Below, piece by piece: positions 1 through 8,128 of a DNA stretch of 35,085 bases. The translations under genes were made by a program, and so were the position numbers. The stretch is from Campylobacterales bacterium (GTDB taxonomy: Bacteria; Campylobacterota; Campylobacteria; Campylobacterales; QNZT01), in contig JAMONX010000093.1 in the NCBI GenBank assembly GCA_027066435.1, forward strand, positions 1 to 35,085. The letters are read 5' to 3'. Under the pieces are notes generated by a model. It searched no databases, was not told the DNA's origin, and saw nothing but the letters and a program-made list of their open reading frames with translations. Within the stretch, counting starts at the first letter, position 1, and every line of letters starts with the position of its first letter.

Positions 1-1284
1 CCTATTCAAGAGGAGAGTTTACCTCATAGCCTAAAAGGTTTAGATCTCATAGCAAGAGCAAAAACTGGAAGCGGTAAAACTCTAGCATTTGGAATTGCAC
101 TTTTACAAAATATTAATGTTAAAAAATTTTATCCACAAGCTATCATCTTAACACCCACAAGAGAACTCTCTGATCAAGTAGCAATAGAGCTTAGAAAATT
201 GGCAAGATTCCAACACAATATAAAGATATTAACTTTAAGTGGGGGAAATCCTATGCGTCCACAGATAAATTCTCTAGAACACGGAGCTCATATTGTAGTT
301 GGAACACCAGGGAGGATTGAAGACCATTTGGGTAAAAAAACTCTTGATTTGAGTGGAGTTAAAACTCTTGTTTTAGATGAAGCTGACAGAATGCTAGATA
401 TGGGATTTATCGATGTTATAAATCACATCATTGAACATATACCAAAAGAGCGTCAAACTCTTCTTTTTTCAGCAACTTATGAAGAAAATATCAAATCTTT
501 ATGTAAAAGCATTACAAAAAATCCCAAATTTATAACCATAGAGACAAAAGAGAACGAAAATAATATAACAGAAATTTTCTACAAAGTAGAAAACCAAAAC
601 AAAGATGAAGGGCTTTTGACTCTTCTTAGGTTTTATAAGCCAAGCTCTTGCATGATATTTTGCAATACAAAAATTAAAGTTTCTGATATCGCTGATTTAT
701 TACATAAAGAGGGATTTAGTGTAAGCGATTTACACGGAGATTTGGATCAAATTGATAGAACCCAAACACTTTTACAGTTTGCAAATAAAAGTTATACTAT
801 CTTAGTTGCTACTGATGTTGCTGCTCGTGGACTTGATATCAAAAAAGTTGACATAGTTATAAATTATGATTTGCCTCGAGAAATTCCCCACTACACTCAC
901 AGAATAGGAAGAACTGCAAGAGCGGGAGAGAGTGGTTTAGCTCTATCTTTGATAAGCAATTTTGAAAGCCAAAAGATAGAAAATTATACAAAAAGTGCTA
1001 ACATACAAGATAATATTGATTTAAATGTTGATAAAATCGTAAAGCTCCAAGCTCCTATGAGAACACTTTGTATAAATGGTGGAAAAAAAGATAAACTCAG
1101 AGCTGGAGATATTCTCGGTGTCTTTTGTGTGGCAATCGGACTTAAAAAAGAGGATATTGGTAAAATAGATTTACAAGATAGATATACCTATGTCGCTATC
1201 AAAAAAGAGATTTTTGACAAAGCACTAAAAGCTTTACAAAAAGAGAAGATTAAAAAACGCTCCTTTCGTGTATGGAGTTTGTAA
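1..1284 (+). CDS. dbpA: ATP-dependent RNA helicase DbpA (5' end missing)
   Basis: DEAD-box RNA helicase that acts on 23S rRNA hairpin 92 during 50S subunit assembly. The frame is open from base 1, so the gene starts outside the window; an internal ATG at 199 is not the start because Walker A lies before it. In the visible 427 residues I read the end of the Q motif (PIQ at 1-3), Walker A AKTGSGKT at 20-27, PTREL at 52-56, DEAD at 126-129, SAT at 157-159, and motif VI HRIGRTARAG. The C-terminal part, with the stretch beginning TLCINGGKK, is the RNA-binding domain that separates DbpA from other DEAD helicases. From family length, about 20-30 residues are missing at the N terminus. The DUF3365-type gene follows 37 bases later. 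Confidence 0.93.
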   Translation, partial: PIQEESLPHSLKGLDLIARAKTGSGKTLAFGIALLQNINVKKFYPQAIILTPTRELSDQVAIELRKLARFQHNIKILTLSGGNPMRPQINSLEHGAHIVVGTPGRIEDHLGKKTLDLSGVKTLVLDEADRMLDMGFIDVINHIIEHIPKERQTLLFSATYEENIKSLCKSITKNPKFITIETKENENNITEIFYKVENQNKDEGLLTLLRFYKPSSCMIFCNTKIKVSDIADLLHKEGFSVSDLHGDLDQIDRTQTLLQFANKSYTILVATDVAARGLDIKKVDIVINYDLPREIPHYTHRIGRTARAGESGLALSLISNFESQKIENYTKSANIQDNIDLNVDKIVKLQAPMRTLCINGGKKDKLRAGDILGVFCVAIGLKKEDIGKIDLQDRYTYVAIKKEIFDKALKALQKEKIKKRSFRVWSL

Positions 1285-1321
1285 AATTACACTTCAAAAT
1301 TAATTAAGAAAAGGGAAAGAT

Positions 1322-1879
1322 ATGAAAAAAACAAGTTTAGTATTAGTGAGTTTATTAACAGTTAATTATCTACAAGCTGACAATATTGAGATAAAACAAG
1401 AGGGAATGAAATATATCAAGATGCTAGGAAGTGAATTGAAACAAAATCTTCAAGCAAAGATGAAAGAAGATCCAAGTGGAGAAAATGCTTTAGGATTTTG
1501 TATAGGTGCGGCTGATAATATCACCACTGAGGTAAATAAAAAATTACCACCATATGCAAGTGTGAGAAGAACTGCTATAAAGTACAGAAGTCAAAGTAAC
1601 AAGCCAGATGCAAAAGATATAGAGGTTATGAACACTTATATAGAAAAACTCAAAAACAAAACTTTTTCACCAAAAAGTATAGTAATGACGCAGGATGGGA
1701 ACACTTACAGGATATATAAACCTCTTGTAGCTAAAGGTGTTTGCCTAAAATGCCATGGAGAAAACATCTCTGACAAACTAAAACTTATAATTACAAAAGC
1801 ATATCCAAATGATCTTGCAATCAATTTTAAAGAGGGAGATTTTAGAGGGGTTATCGTAGCTGAAATAAAAAAAGATTAA
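1322..1879 (+). CDS. Periplasmic DUF3365/Tll0287-like c-type heme protein
   Basis: A 185-residue secreted protein. Residues 1-19 form a signal peptide (MKKTSLVLVSLLTVNYLQA). The mature part has the Tll0287-like (DUF3365) pattern: FCIGAA near 59-64, a basic stretch at 82-90 with RRTAIKYR, and one CxxCH heme-binding motif, CLKCH, at 141-145. The family occurs alone or as a sensor domain of kinases and chemoreceptors; here it stands alone with no membrane anchor after the signal peptide. It probably binds a c-type heme in the periplasm. Whether it senses redox state or gas, or carries electrons, cannot be told. A Shine-Dalgarno stretch, AAAGGGA, precedes the ATG at 1322. Confidence 0.8.
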   Translation: MKKTSLVLVSLLTVNYLQADNIEIKQEGMKYIKMLGSELKQNLQAKMKEDPSGENALGFCIGAADNITTEVNKKLPPYASVRRTAIKYRSQSNKPDAKDIEVMNTYIEKLKNKTFSPKSIVMTQDGNTYRIYKPLVAKGVCLKCHGENISDKLKLIITKAYPNDLAINFKEGDFRGVIVAEIKKD

Positions 1880-1938
1880 ACAAATATCATAATCTGCCGA
1901 TTTAGCTTTAATAAGAGTTAAATTTAAAAAGGTTTTTT

Positions 1939-2625
1939 ATGAAAAGAAGTGCTTTTACAATGGTAGAGTTAATCTTCGTTATTATTATCATAGGTATATT
2001 GGCAGTGGCTGCTATTCCCAAATTTGGAGATATTAAAGATAGAGCAAAATCTGTAACTGAATATAGTACACTTTCTGGACTTAGCAGTGCGATTACTGGT
2101 GCAATGGAATTTCAAAGAGAAGACTTTGATAATATACTTGTAAATTGGCATGAATCCGATTATAATACTTCTACTACACAAACCTACACTGATGTAAATA
2201 ATGGTGTTAATGGTGCTAGTGTATTAGGTAAAATTTTGAAAAAAAATGAAGATTTTAAAATAGTTGCATATGCTCAAGCTGGTGCCATTGATGCAGATGG
2301 TGTTTATGATGATATATTATTTATAAAAGGAAAAGCTTCGAATGAAACATTAGGAGCTAGTGAAGCTGATAAAACTGGTAGTCTAAATGGAAAACCTGAT
2401 AAAACTGATATTTGGGTTTTTAATGCTTCTCCAAAATATGCCACTATTACCTATGAAAATATTGAAAAAAATGTTTCAAGTGGTGAAATTATGTTATTTG
2501 ACTTAACAGCTAAAAATACATTTATAAATACAGCAACAGATGCTGATGTTGCTGGTGAAATAGCAGTAAGTTGTGATGTCAATGGTTCATATTCTACTAC
2601 TGTAACAATTATTAAGCTACCATAG
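1939..2625 (+). CDS. Type IV pilin-like protein / type II secretion pseudopilin
   Basis: A 228-residue protein with a class III (prepilin peptidase) leader. A short basic start, MKRSA, is followed by FTMVELIFVIIIIGILAVAA: Phe+1, Glu+5 and a long hydrophobic helix. The residue before the cleavage site is Ala instead of the usual Gly, a variant common in Campylobacterota as I recall it. The C-terminal part is rich in Asn, Thr and Asp and has a single Cys (about residue 212), so no disulfide-bonded pilin loop is evident. No other pilus or secretion gene is adjacent, so its machine is unknown. An AAAAGG ribosome site lies just before the ATG. Confidence 0.8.
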   Translation: MKRSAFTMVELIFVIIIIGILAVAAIPKFGDIKDRAKSVTEYSTLSGLSSAITGAMEFQREDFDNILVNWHESDYNTSTTQTYTDVNNGVNGASVLGKILKKNEDFKIVAYAQAGAIDADGVYDDILFIKGKASNETLGASEADKTGSLNGKPDKTDIWVFNASPKYATITYENIEKNVSSGEIMLFDLTAKNTFINTATDADVAGEIAVSCDVNGSYSTTVTIIKLP

Positions 2626-2712
2626 AGTGGATGAAATTCACCTCATAAATGATTAAACAAATTCTGCTTTTTGACGATTTACTACAATCAATAAAAAAGT
2701 AGGTAAAAAACA

Positions 2713-3759
2713 ATGGATGCAAAAAAACAAGAATTTGCTCAAGCTATTGCAAGAGTAAATTTTTCATCAATCTTTTTCATCATTGCATCTATGTTGATAT
2801 TTGTACTCAATGATACTACTTATCTACTCACATTTTATGCTGTCTCTTTACATATAATATTTAGCTTAACAATTCAAGAAATTATAAGAAGATATCCAGG
2901 AGATTTTTTTATAAGAAAAATAATTTCAACAACTTTTGACCTTGGTATGCTCTCTTTAGTTGTGTATGATTTAGGAACTGGTGGAGCTTTTTTATATCCA
3001 ATGTTTTTATGGATTATTGTTGGGAATGGTATGCGTTATGGAGAAAGATATCTATTTATCACTTTAGGATTGGCAGTTACTCTATTTTCAACAGCAACTT
3101 ATATTAGTCCTCTATGGAACAATGAACTATTGTTTTCATTTTCTCTTGTAGTAGGATTTATTGCCTTATCTCTATTTTATCTAAAACTAATCAAAGAGCT
3201 TCATGTTTTAAATGAAAAACTTTCAACTGAGTTAGAAAGAACAAAACATCTCTCTTTACATGATTCATTGACAGGGATACCAAATCGAGCTTTTTTCACA
3301 ACATATCTACAAAAAACCCTATCCCGAAATAGACGAAATAAGAGATCTTTTGCCATAGCATATATGGATTTAGATGGATTTAAAGCTGTAAATGATACAT
3401 ACGGACATGATTATGGCGATAAATTATTGCAAGAAGTCACTAAAAGAATAGAAGATTCTCTAAGAGATAGTGATTTTGTTGCAAGACTAGGAGGGGATGA
3501 ATTTGGCATTATATTAGCAGACCCTAGCGGATTAGAAGGATCAATGATATGCTTAGAGCGTTTAAATCGTACAATTAGTGAACCATATATAATTTTTGAT
3601 AAAGAGATAACTATAGGTGAAACTACTGGTTTAGCAATATACCCCAAAGATGGGGAAAGTGAAGCCGAACTTTTAAAAGTAGCAGATCAAAATATGTACT
3701 TAAATAAAAATAAAAAACGACACAATGAATGTCAAATTGTTGAATATAGTAAATGCTAA
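2713..3759 (+). CDS. Membrane-bound diguanylate cyclase (GGDEF)
   Basis: A 348-residue inner-membrane protein that should make cyclic di-GMP from two GTP. The first 160 residues contain about six hydrophobic segments (around 18-33, 38-55, 74-86, 92-104, 112-130, 139-158). A short coiled linker follows, then a complete GGDEF domain starting at HDSLTGIPNRA (183-193). The active site is intact (RLGGDEF, GGDEF at 260-264), and an I-site RxxD (RDSD at 251-254) lies the standard five residues upstream, so product inhibition is likely. There is no EAL domain. The input signal of the membrane part is unknown. It is probably transcribed alone. Confidence 0.9.
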   Translation: MDAKKQEFAQAIARVNFSSIFFIIASMLIFVLNDTTYLLTFYAVSLHIIFSLTIQEIIRRYPGDFFIRKIISTTFDLGMLSLVVYDLGTGGAFLYPMFLWIIVGNGMRYGERYLFITLGLAVTLFSTATYISPLWNNELLFSFSLVVGFIALSLFYLKLIKELHVLNEKLSTELERTKHLSLHDSLTGIPNRAFFTTYLQKTLSRNRRNKRSFAIAYMDLDGFKAVNDTYGHDYGDKLLQEVTKRIEDSLRDSDFVARLGGDEFGIILADPSGLEGSMICLERLNRTISEPYIIFDKEITIGETTGLAIYPKDGESEAELLKVADQNMYLNKNKKRHNECQIVEYSKC

Positions 3760-3803
3760 ATAATACAAAAAAATAGATATAATCACTCAAAAAAGGTTAT
3801 ATT

Positions 3804-5009
3804 TTGAGTGTCACCATAACAGAAGCAATCAACCTAATTTTACAAGTAACTACTATAAAAAAAAGTGAAATTATCCCCATAGAAGAGTCACTAAATCGAA
3901 TCTGTGCAGAAAAGATTAACGCCTCTTTACCTTTACCTCCTTTTAACAACTCAGCGATGGATGGTTTTGGACTTTGTGGAGAGTGTGATAGTTACTCAAT
4001 TATTGGTAAAGTTCTTGCAGGAGATGATAAAGATTTTGTACTTTTAGATGGAGAGTGTATCGCTATCATGACAGGTGCAAAAGTACCAAAAAGTGTAGAG
4101 AGAGTAATTCCTATTGAAAATACCGATAACAATAATGAAAAGATAATCATAAACAAACCAGTAAAACTTAGTGCAAATATAAGACATCTTGGTGAAGATA
4201 TACACGAAGGAGAGAAAGTTTTATCTATTGGGGATTTTATAGATGCATCTTGTATTGGACTTTTGGCTAGTCAAGGGATAACTCATATAAGAGTTTATCA
4301 AAGACCCAAAGTTTCAATTTTTGCAAGTGGGAGCGAACTAAAACTGCATTTTGAAAAATTACAGGGTTCACAAATTTACAACTCAAACACCCCACACCTC
4401 ATAGCAAGAGCAAAAGAGTTAGGATGCGAAACAATTTTTGTAGGAAAATCAGATGATAATATAGACTCTTTAAAAGCTCTTATAAACTCTTTAGATTGTG
4501 ATATCATCATAACAAGTGGAGGAGTTAGTGTTGGGGAAGCAGACTTTACAAAAGAAGCATTTACATCTTGTGGGATGGATACACTATTTTCAAAAGTAGA
4601 AATAAAACCAGGCAAACCTACCACTTTTGGAAAGATTGGCAATACTCTTGTTTTAAATCTTCCTGGAAATCCACTTGCAAGTGCTTTGAACTTTGAGTTA
4701 TTTGGCAAACTTATGATAGCAAAACTCTCTGGTCTAAAGACATATCACCACCATTTTATAGAGACAAAAAGTACATCTAATTTTATAAAAAATAGAAAAA
4801 TAGATACGATTATACCTGGTACATTTGATGGAAAAAGCTTTAAAATTGCCAAGCAGTTTTCACCAGGGATGGTAAATGTACTAAATAACTGCAATGGATT
4901 TATAGTATTGAATTCTCAAACTGCAGAATTAAAAAAAGGGGATAATATAAGATTTTTACCTATAAAGTGGAATTTTAGTAGAGAGGATTTGGTAGATTTT
5001 ACTACCTAA
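3804..5009 (+). CDS. moeA: Molybdopterin molybdenumtransferase MoeA
   Basis: Inserts molybdate into adenylylated molybdopterin, the last step of molybdenum cofactor synthesis. The length (401 residues) is normal for the family. Motifs seen: PPFNNSAMDGFG at 45-56, AIMTGAKVP at 87-95, the MoCF-domain signature TSGGVSVGEADF at 237-248, and LPGNPLAS at 286-293. The start is a TTG at 3804, supported by an AAAAGG ribosome site about seven bases upstream and by the conserved N terminus; no ATG is available nearby. Molybdenum enzymes are plausible clients (nitrate reductase, formate dehydrogenase), but none is in the window. It converges with the desulforubrerythrin gene. Confidence 0.93.
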   Translation: MSVTITEAINLILQVTTIKKSEIIPIEESLNRICAEKINASLPLPPFNNSAMDGFGLCGECDSYSIIGKVLAGDDKDFVLLDGECIAIMTGAKVPKSVERVIPIENTDNNNEKIIINKPVKLSANIRHLGEDIHEGEKVLSIGDFIDASCIGLLASQGITHIRVYQRPKVSIFASGSELKLHFEKLQGSQIYNSNTPHLIARAKELGCETIFVGKSDDNIDSLKALINSLDCDIIITSGGVSVGEADFTKEAFTSCGMDTLFSKVEIKPGKPTTFGKIGNTLVLNLPGNPLASALNFELFGKLMIAKLSGLKTYHHHFIETKSTSNFIKNRKIDTIIPGTFDGKSFKIAKQFSPGMVNVLNNCNGFIVLNSQTAELKKGDNIRFLPIKWNFSREDLVDFTT

Positions 5010-5011
5010 TT

Positions 5012-5040
5012 CTCTAACATCAAGTTGTCTAATTTTAGAG
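5012..5040. terminator. Possible weak terminator between convergent moeA and rrc
   Basis: An inverted repeat, CTCTAA (5012-5017) and TTAGAG (5035-5040), with a 17-base loop follows the moeA stop. The stem is only six AT-rich pairs and there is no clear T-run, so this is a weak candidate. The right arm also carries the stop codon of a 21-codon reading frame on the minus strand. Confidence 0.25.
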
Positions 5041-5100
5041 TTGAATTGGACATTCTTTTACTTTTCTACCACTTGCTGTTGTTAAGTCGATTTTTTTCAT
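5035..5100 (-). CDS. Possible 21-residue small ORF downstream of rrc
   Basis: ATG at 5098-5100 on the minus strand opens a 21-codon frame ending in TAA; the peptide is MKKIDLTTASGRKVKECPIQ plus a final Leu. It begins three bases after the rrc stop. A good Shine-Dalgarno stretch (AAAGGA, six bases from the ATG) overlaps the end of rrc, which argues that it is translated. The frame beyond the stop is full of further stops, so it may be the remnant of a longer gene. I recognise no family. It has one Cys and no hydrophobic segment. Coding status is uncertain. Confidence 0.35.
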   Translation of the reverse strand: MKKIDLTTASGRKVKECPIQL

Positions 5101-5103
5101 CTC

Positions 5104-5763
5104 TTATCCTTTGGTTACATCTTGTGGTTTTTTCTTAAAATACTCTTTAGTTACACCACAAAGTGGACATTTATTAGGTGCTTTTTTACCACGATGGACA
5201 TGACCACATACTTCACAAACATACTCTACATTTTCATCACTTGCAAAAAAGCCTTCTTCTTCTAAAGCTTTTTTCAGAGCCAAATATTCTGCTTCGTGTT
5301 CTACTTCAACTTTTCCTATAGCAGTAAGCATTCTTGCTATCTCTTTAAATCCCTCATCTTTGGCAATTGCAGCAAAGTTTGGATACATCTCTTCATGTTC
5401 ATATCTCTCTCCATCAGCAGCATATTGGAGATTTTTTTGTGTTGTATCTAGCTCTATATCATTTACAAGTTTGTTATAAGCCTTGAATTCTGCCATAGCA
5501 TGGTATTTTTCATTGTCTGCGGCCTCTTGAAAAAAGCGTGCAATTTTATGATATCCTTCTTCCATTGCCATATCTGCAAAAAACTCATATTTGTTTCTAG
5601 CTTGTGATTCACCAGCAAATGCTTTCATAAGATTTACTGCTGTTAAATTTTTTGTAATACACTCCATATCTGCTCCACAACAAACAAGTGTTCCACCACC
5701 AACATTTTGTACTTCTACTTCATTTTTACATATATTACATTTGTATGTTTCATATTGTTGCAT
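5104..5763 (-). CDS. rrc: Desulforubrerythrin (Dx + diiron + rubredoxin domains)
   Basis: A 219-residue cytoplasmic non-heme iron protein for peroxide reduction and oxidative stress defence. Three domains are seen in order. First is an N-terminal desulforedoxin-like iron site with Cys 9, 12, 28 and 29 (CNIC...CC). Second is a ferritin-like four-helix diiron domain from about 40 to 165, with Glu/His ligands in AGESQARNKYE, EAADNEKYHA, GERYEHEEMYP and KVEVEHEAEY. Third is a C-terminal rubredoxin-like site with CEVC at 183-186 and CPLC at 199-202. This arrangement is the one described for Campylobacter jejuni desulforubrerythrin (Rrc, Cj0012c). AAGGA lies eight bases before the ATG. A 21-codon ORF follows directly. 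Confidence 0.93.
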   Translation of the reverse strand: MQQYETYKCNICKNEVEVQNVGGGTLVCCGADMECITKNLTAVNLMKAFAGESQARNKYEFFADMAMEEGYHKIARFFQEAADNEKYHAMAEFKAYNKLVNDIELDTTQKNLQYAADGERYEHEEMYPNFAAIAKDEGFKEIARMLTAIGKVEVEHEAEYLALKKALEEEGFFASDENVEYVCEVCGHVHRGKKAPNKCPLCGVTKEYFKKKPQDVTKG

Positions 5764-5797
5764 CTTAATTGTCCTTATAATAATTTATTGAGATAGA

Positions 5798-5826
5798 ATT
5801 ATATAATATTTTTTCTTAAAAGAAAA
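5798..5826 (-). promoter_or_regulatory. Candidate rrc promoter with adjacent palindrome
   Basis: On the minus strand a TATAAT -10 box occupies 5798-5803. Upstream at 5811-5826 is a palindrome with seven-base arms TTTTCTT and AAGAAAA around AA, in the position of the spacer and -35 region. There is no good -35 hexamer, which is usual for Campylobacterota promoters. An operator for a peroxide or iron regulator would fit the gene, but the palindrome does not clearly match a PerR or Fur box and could be AT-rich chance. Confidence 0.35.
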
Positions 5827-5919
5827 TTATTATTATTTAGTTATTTCAGATTGTATCTTTTTTCTGCCCAAATAGTGTAACTTTAGTCTCACTATTTGGA
5901 ATTTAAAGAGCAAATTTAA

Positions 5920-6609
5920 TTATGAAAAAAACTTTTTCATAGCCTTAAACCATATTTTCATTATAGAATTTCTTCCAGTAACTTCATCAATAAATTGATC
6001 ATATGTTTTATTTTCCGATTCTAAGAGTGCAGTTAAATATTTTAAAGAACCATCAACTCCACTAACTTTTTCTATCTCTACTAACTTTGCATAAAGTGGT
6101 TCAATCTTTCGTATAGCTTCTCTTGGAGCTGCTTTTCTATATGCAAAATATCCTGTCACTTTATTTGTAATTTTATCAATTTTAATTTCAAAATCTGTTA
6201 TTACCCAATAATATCGCCCATCTTTTGCTCTATTTTTTACAACTGCTATAATATTTTCATGGCTTTTTATTCTTTGCCATAAAAGTTTAAATACAACCTT
6301 TGGCATATCTGGATGACGAATTATGCTATGTGGTTGTCCTATTAACTCATTTTCCTGATATCCTGAAATCTCTACAAAATAATCATTACCGTATTCTATA
6401 ACACCTCTAGTATCAGTTTTACTCAAGATATACTTTTTAGAATCTAGCATTATCTCTTCTTCTACAAGTTTTTTATTATCAAAATTGTTAATAATAATTT
6501 TTTGACCATCTCCAACTATCTCTTTGTTTTCTGTTTTAACATTAAACCTATCAATAAAATTTTCAGGTGTTCCACTACTCTCTTCAACTCTTTTTTTAAC
6601 TGCTATCAT
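5920..6609 (-). CDS. PAS-domain signalling protein (Aer/CetB-like input only)
   Basis: A 229-residue soluble protein with one PAS domain at about 60-150. The core runs from KYILSKTDTRGVIEYGNDYF through SGYQENELIGQPHSIIRHPDMP to KNRAKDGRYYWV, a pattern typical of energy-taxis sensors such as Aer and C. jejuni CetB, which bind FAD. There is no transmembrane segment, HAMP, MCP, GGDEF or kinase domain, so it would have to act through a partner, as CetB does with CetA. No CetA-like gene is adjacent. The N-terminal 55 residues are polar and unrecognised. The ATG at 6609 has AAAGG nine bases upstream. The exact partner and ligand are unknown. Confidence 0.75.
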   Translation of the reverse strand: MIAVKKRVEESSGTPENFIDRFNVKTENKEIVGDGQKIIINNFDNKKLVEEEIMLDSKKYILSKTDTRGVIEYGNDYFVEISGYQENELIGQPHSIIRHPDMPKVVFKLLWQRIKSHENIIAVVKNRAKDGRYYWVITDFEIKIDKITNKVTGYFAYRKAAPREAIRKIEPLYAKLVEIEKVSGVDGSLKYLTALLESENKTYDQFIDEVTGRNSIMKIWFKAMKKFFS

Positions 6610-6677
6610 GATGATTAACCTTTATTTTTCTCTTTAGTATATAGCTATATCGACAAATTAATAAAAAAAATTAATAC

Positions 6678-6729
6678 ATATATAAAAATTTTATATATTT
6701 TATTGTACTATATTAATTAACTAATTAAC
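6678..6729. promoter_or_regulatory. Candidate operator region of the PIN toxin-antitoxin pair
   Basis: Two repeat structures lie in the gap between the divergent PAS gene and the antitoxin. One is a perfect palindrome at 6678-6698 with ten-base arms ATATATAAAA and TTTTATATAT around a single A. The other is a tandem direct repeat TAATTAAC TAATTAAC at 6714-6729, just before the antitoxin ribosome site (AGGG at 6730-6733). Toxin-antitoxin operons are usually autorepressed through such repeats. The composition is extremely AT-rich, so chance is a real alternative. Confidence 0.4.
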
Positions 6730-6739
6730 TAGGGTCTTT

Positions 6740-7012
6740 ATGCAAACTATAGAATTTGAAGCTGAAATAATTGACGGGATGATAATAGTTCCAAAAAAAT
6801 ATAATAATTTTTATAATACTCGAGCAAAAATTGTTATAATGGAACTTGAGAATTTAAATAAAAATCAAGAAATGGCACTCAATAATGACTCTAAACCTAT
6901 AGATTTAGAAAAAAGTAGCGTACAACTACTAGATTTTTCAAAATATAAGATTACTTGTTTTCAAAATATAAATGCAATAGAATATCAAAGAGAGACACGA
7001 GATGCAAAGTAG
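6740..7012 (+). CDS. Putative antitoxin (AbrB/AF2212-like N terminus)
   Basis: A 90-residue protein encoded directly before, and overlapping by 11 bases, a PIN-domain gene. This is the standard order and coupling of a VapBC-type module. The N terminus (FEAEIIDGMIIVPKKYNNF, then AKIVIMELE) has the beta-strand pattern of small swapped-hairpin/AbrB-like or AF2212-like antitoxins. The C-terminal half is polar and would wrap around the toxin. The role follows mainly from context. The start at 6740 is supported by AGGG seven bases upstream. It probably neutralises the PIN nuclease and represses its own promoter. Confidence 0.65.
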   Translation: MQTIEFEAEIIDGMIIVPKKYNNFYNTRAKIVIMELENLNKNQEMALNNDSKPIDLEKSSVQLLDFSKYKITCFQNINAIEYQRETRDAK

Positions 7013-7361
7013 ATATTTATTAGATACAAATGTATTTATATATGCTTTTAACAAAGAGCTAGAGCTTCCTGAAGCTTACTATTGCACAACAGAAATTAGC
7101 AAAAATGAACTTTTATCATTTCCAAATATTACTGATGAAGAAAAAGCACAAGTAGAAAAATTATTTTCTAAATTAAAAATTTTAGATACAAATAAAACTA
7201 TAGAAGCAAATGCTAAACTTATCGGAGAAAAATACGACTTAACCACTGCAGATGCTACGATATGTGCTACAGCATATGCCTATGACTTGACTTTAATCAC
7301 AAATGATCCAACACTTCATCAAGTAAAAGAGATACAGATAGAGCATTTTTACTTTTCTTAA
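7002..7361 (+). CDS. PIN-domain ribonuclease toxin (VapC-like)
   Basis: A 119-residue PIN-domain protein expected to be a Mg-dependent endoribonuclease that blocks translation when free of its antitoxin. The acidic active-site set is present: Asp8 in YLLDTNVFIYAF, Glu36 in SKNELLS, Asp84 in TTADATICATA, and Asp102 in LITNDPTL. The size is normal for VapC. It overlaps the antitoxin gene by 11 bases. Its stop codon overlaps the dapF stop on the other strand, and both sit inside a hairpin. Target RNA is unknown. Confidence 0.85.
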   Translation: MQSRYLLDTNVFIYAFNKELELPEAYYCTTEISKNELLSFPNITDEEKAQVEKLFSKLKILDTNKTIEANAKLIGEKYDLTTADATICATAYAYDLTLITNDPTLHQVKEIQIEHFYFS

Positions 7362-7370
7362 AAAGTAAAA
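7347..7370. terminator. Bidirectional hairpin over two convergent stop codons
   Basis: Perfect ten-base arms, TTTTACTTTT (7347-7356) and AAAAGTAAAA (7361-7370), enclose the loop CTTA. The loop carries most of both stop codons, that of the PIN gene (7359-7361) and that of dapF on the minus strand (7358-7360). A T·G pair extends the stem by one. The stem is AU-rich, so any terminator is weak, but the position at a convergent junction suits a shared terminator. Confidence 0.5.
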
Positions 7371-8107
7371 GAAGCTTCAAACACCTTTGCTACTTTCCCT
7401 TTAAAGTAGATAAATCCATCAATGATAGAGAGGGTTAACTCTTCTTTGCTTGTTGGGTAAACTTTTGTCACTTCATCTACATTTTTATCCATAAAAGCTG
7501 CATAAAAACAAGCTGCCATACCTGTTCCACATGCAAGAGTTTCATCTTCTACTCCTCGCTCATATGTTCGTATATGAATAGTTCTATTTTCACTATCTAT
7601 CTTGGCAAAATTAACATTTGCATTATATTTGTCTCGCATCTCTCTTGCTATATCTTTTGAGTAAAGCTTCAAATCATCCACAAATGTAACCAAATGAGGT
7701 ACTCCAGTATCAATAAATTTCCACCTGAAGCCATCTTCTATAATAAGAGAATCCAAAACCTTAGGCTCGGTCAATTTTACCTCTGATTCATCATCTAAAA
7801 CAGTAGCCTCTATGACACCTGCAACTGTCAAAAACTTCATTTTGCTTTTACATAAACCATTTTTATAAGCATAGTGAGCAGCAGCCCTACTTCCATTTCC
7901 ACACATTTGTGCATCGCTTCCATCAGAGTTATAAAACTCCCACTCAAAATCATAAGAGCTATGAGGTACTAAAACAATAAGCCCATCTGCTCCAATACCT
8001 TTTTGCCTATCACAAAGTTTTTTAGCAAGTTTACCTCTTTGCTCTTTTAAAAAGGTATGAAAAATTACAAAGTCATTACCACTTGCATTATATTTTGTTA
8101 ATTGCAT
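7358..8107 (-). CDS. dapF: Diaminopimelate epimerase
   Basis: Interconverts LL- and meso-diaminopimelate, giving the precursor of lysine and peptidoglycan, by a cofactor-free two-base mechanism. The two catalytic cysteines are in their conserved settings: Cys69 in MCGNGSRA and Cys193 in ACGTGMAA. The N terminus, TKYNASGNDFV, is also typical. At 249 residues it is shorter than the roughly 275 of E. coli, which as I recall is usual for this phylum. GAGGA precedes the ATG. It lies 21 bases downstream of the acyltransferase gene and could be cotranscribed with it. Confidence 0.95.
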   Translation of the reverse strand: MQLTKYNASGNDFVIFHTFLKEQRGKLAKKLCDRQKGIGADGLIVLVPHSSYDFEWEFYNSDGSDAQMCGNGSRAAAHYAYKNGLCKSKMKFLTVAGVIEATVLDDESEVKLTEPKVLDSLIIEDGFRWKFIDTGVPHLVTFVDDLKLYSKDIAREMRDKYNANVNFAKIDSENRTIHIRTYERGVEDETLACGTGMAACFYAAFMDKNVDEVTKVYPTSKEELTLSIIDGFIYFKGKVAKVFEASFTF

Positions 8108-8128
8108 AATTCCTCTTTTCTCTCTATT

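Noticed and set aside
2628-2642. Small hairpin GTGGAT/ATTCAC after the pilin-like gene
   Set aside because: Six pairs with a G·U and a three-base loop, with no T-run after it; too weak to call a terminator.
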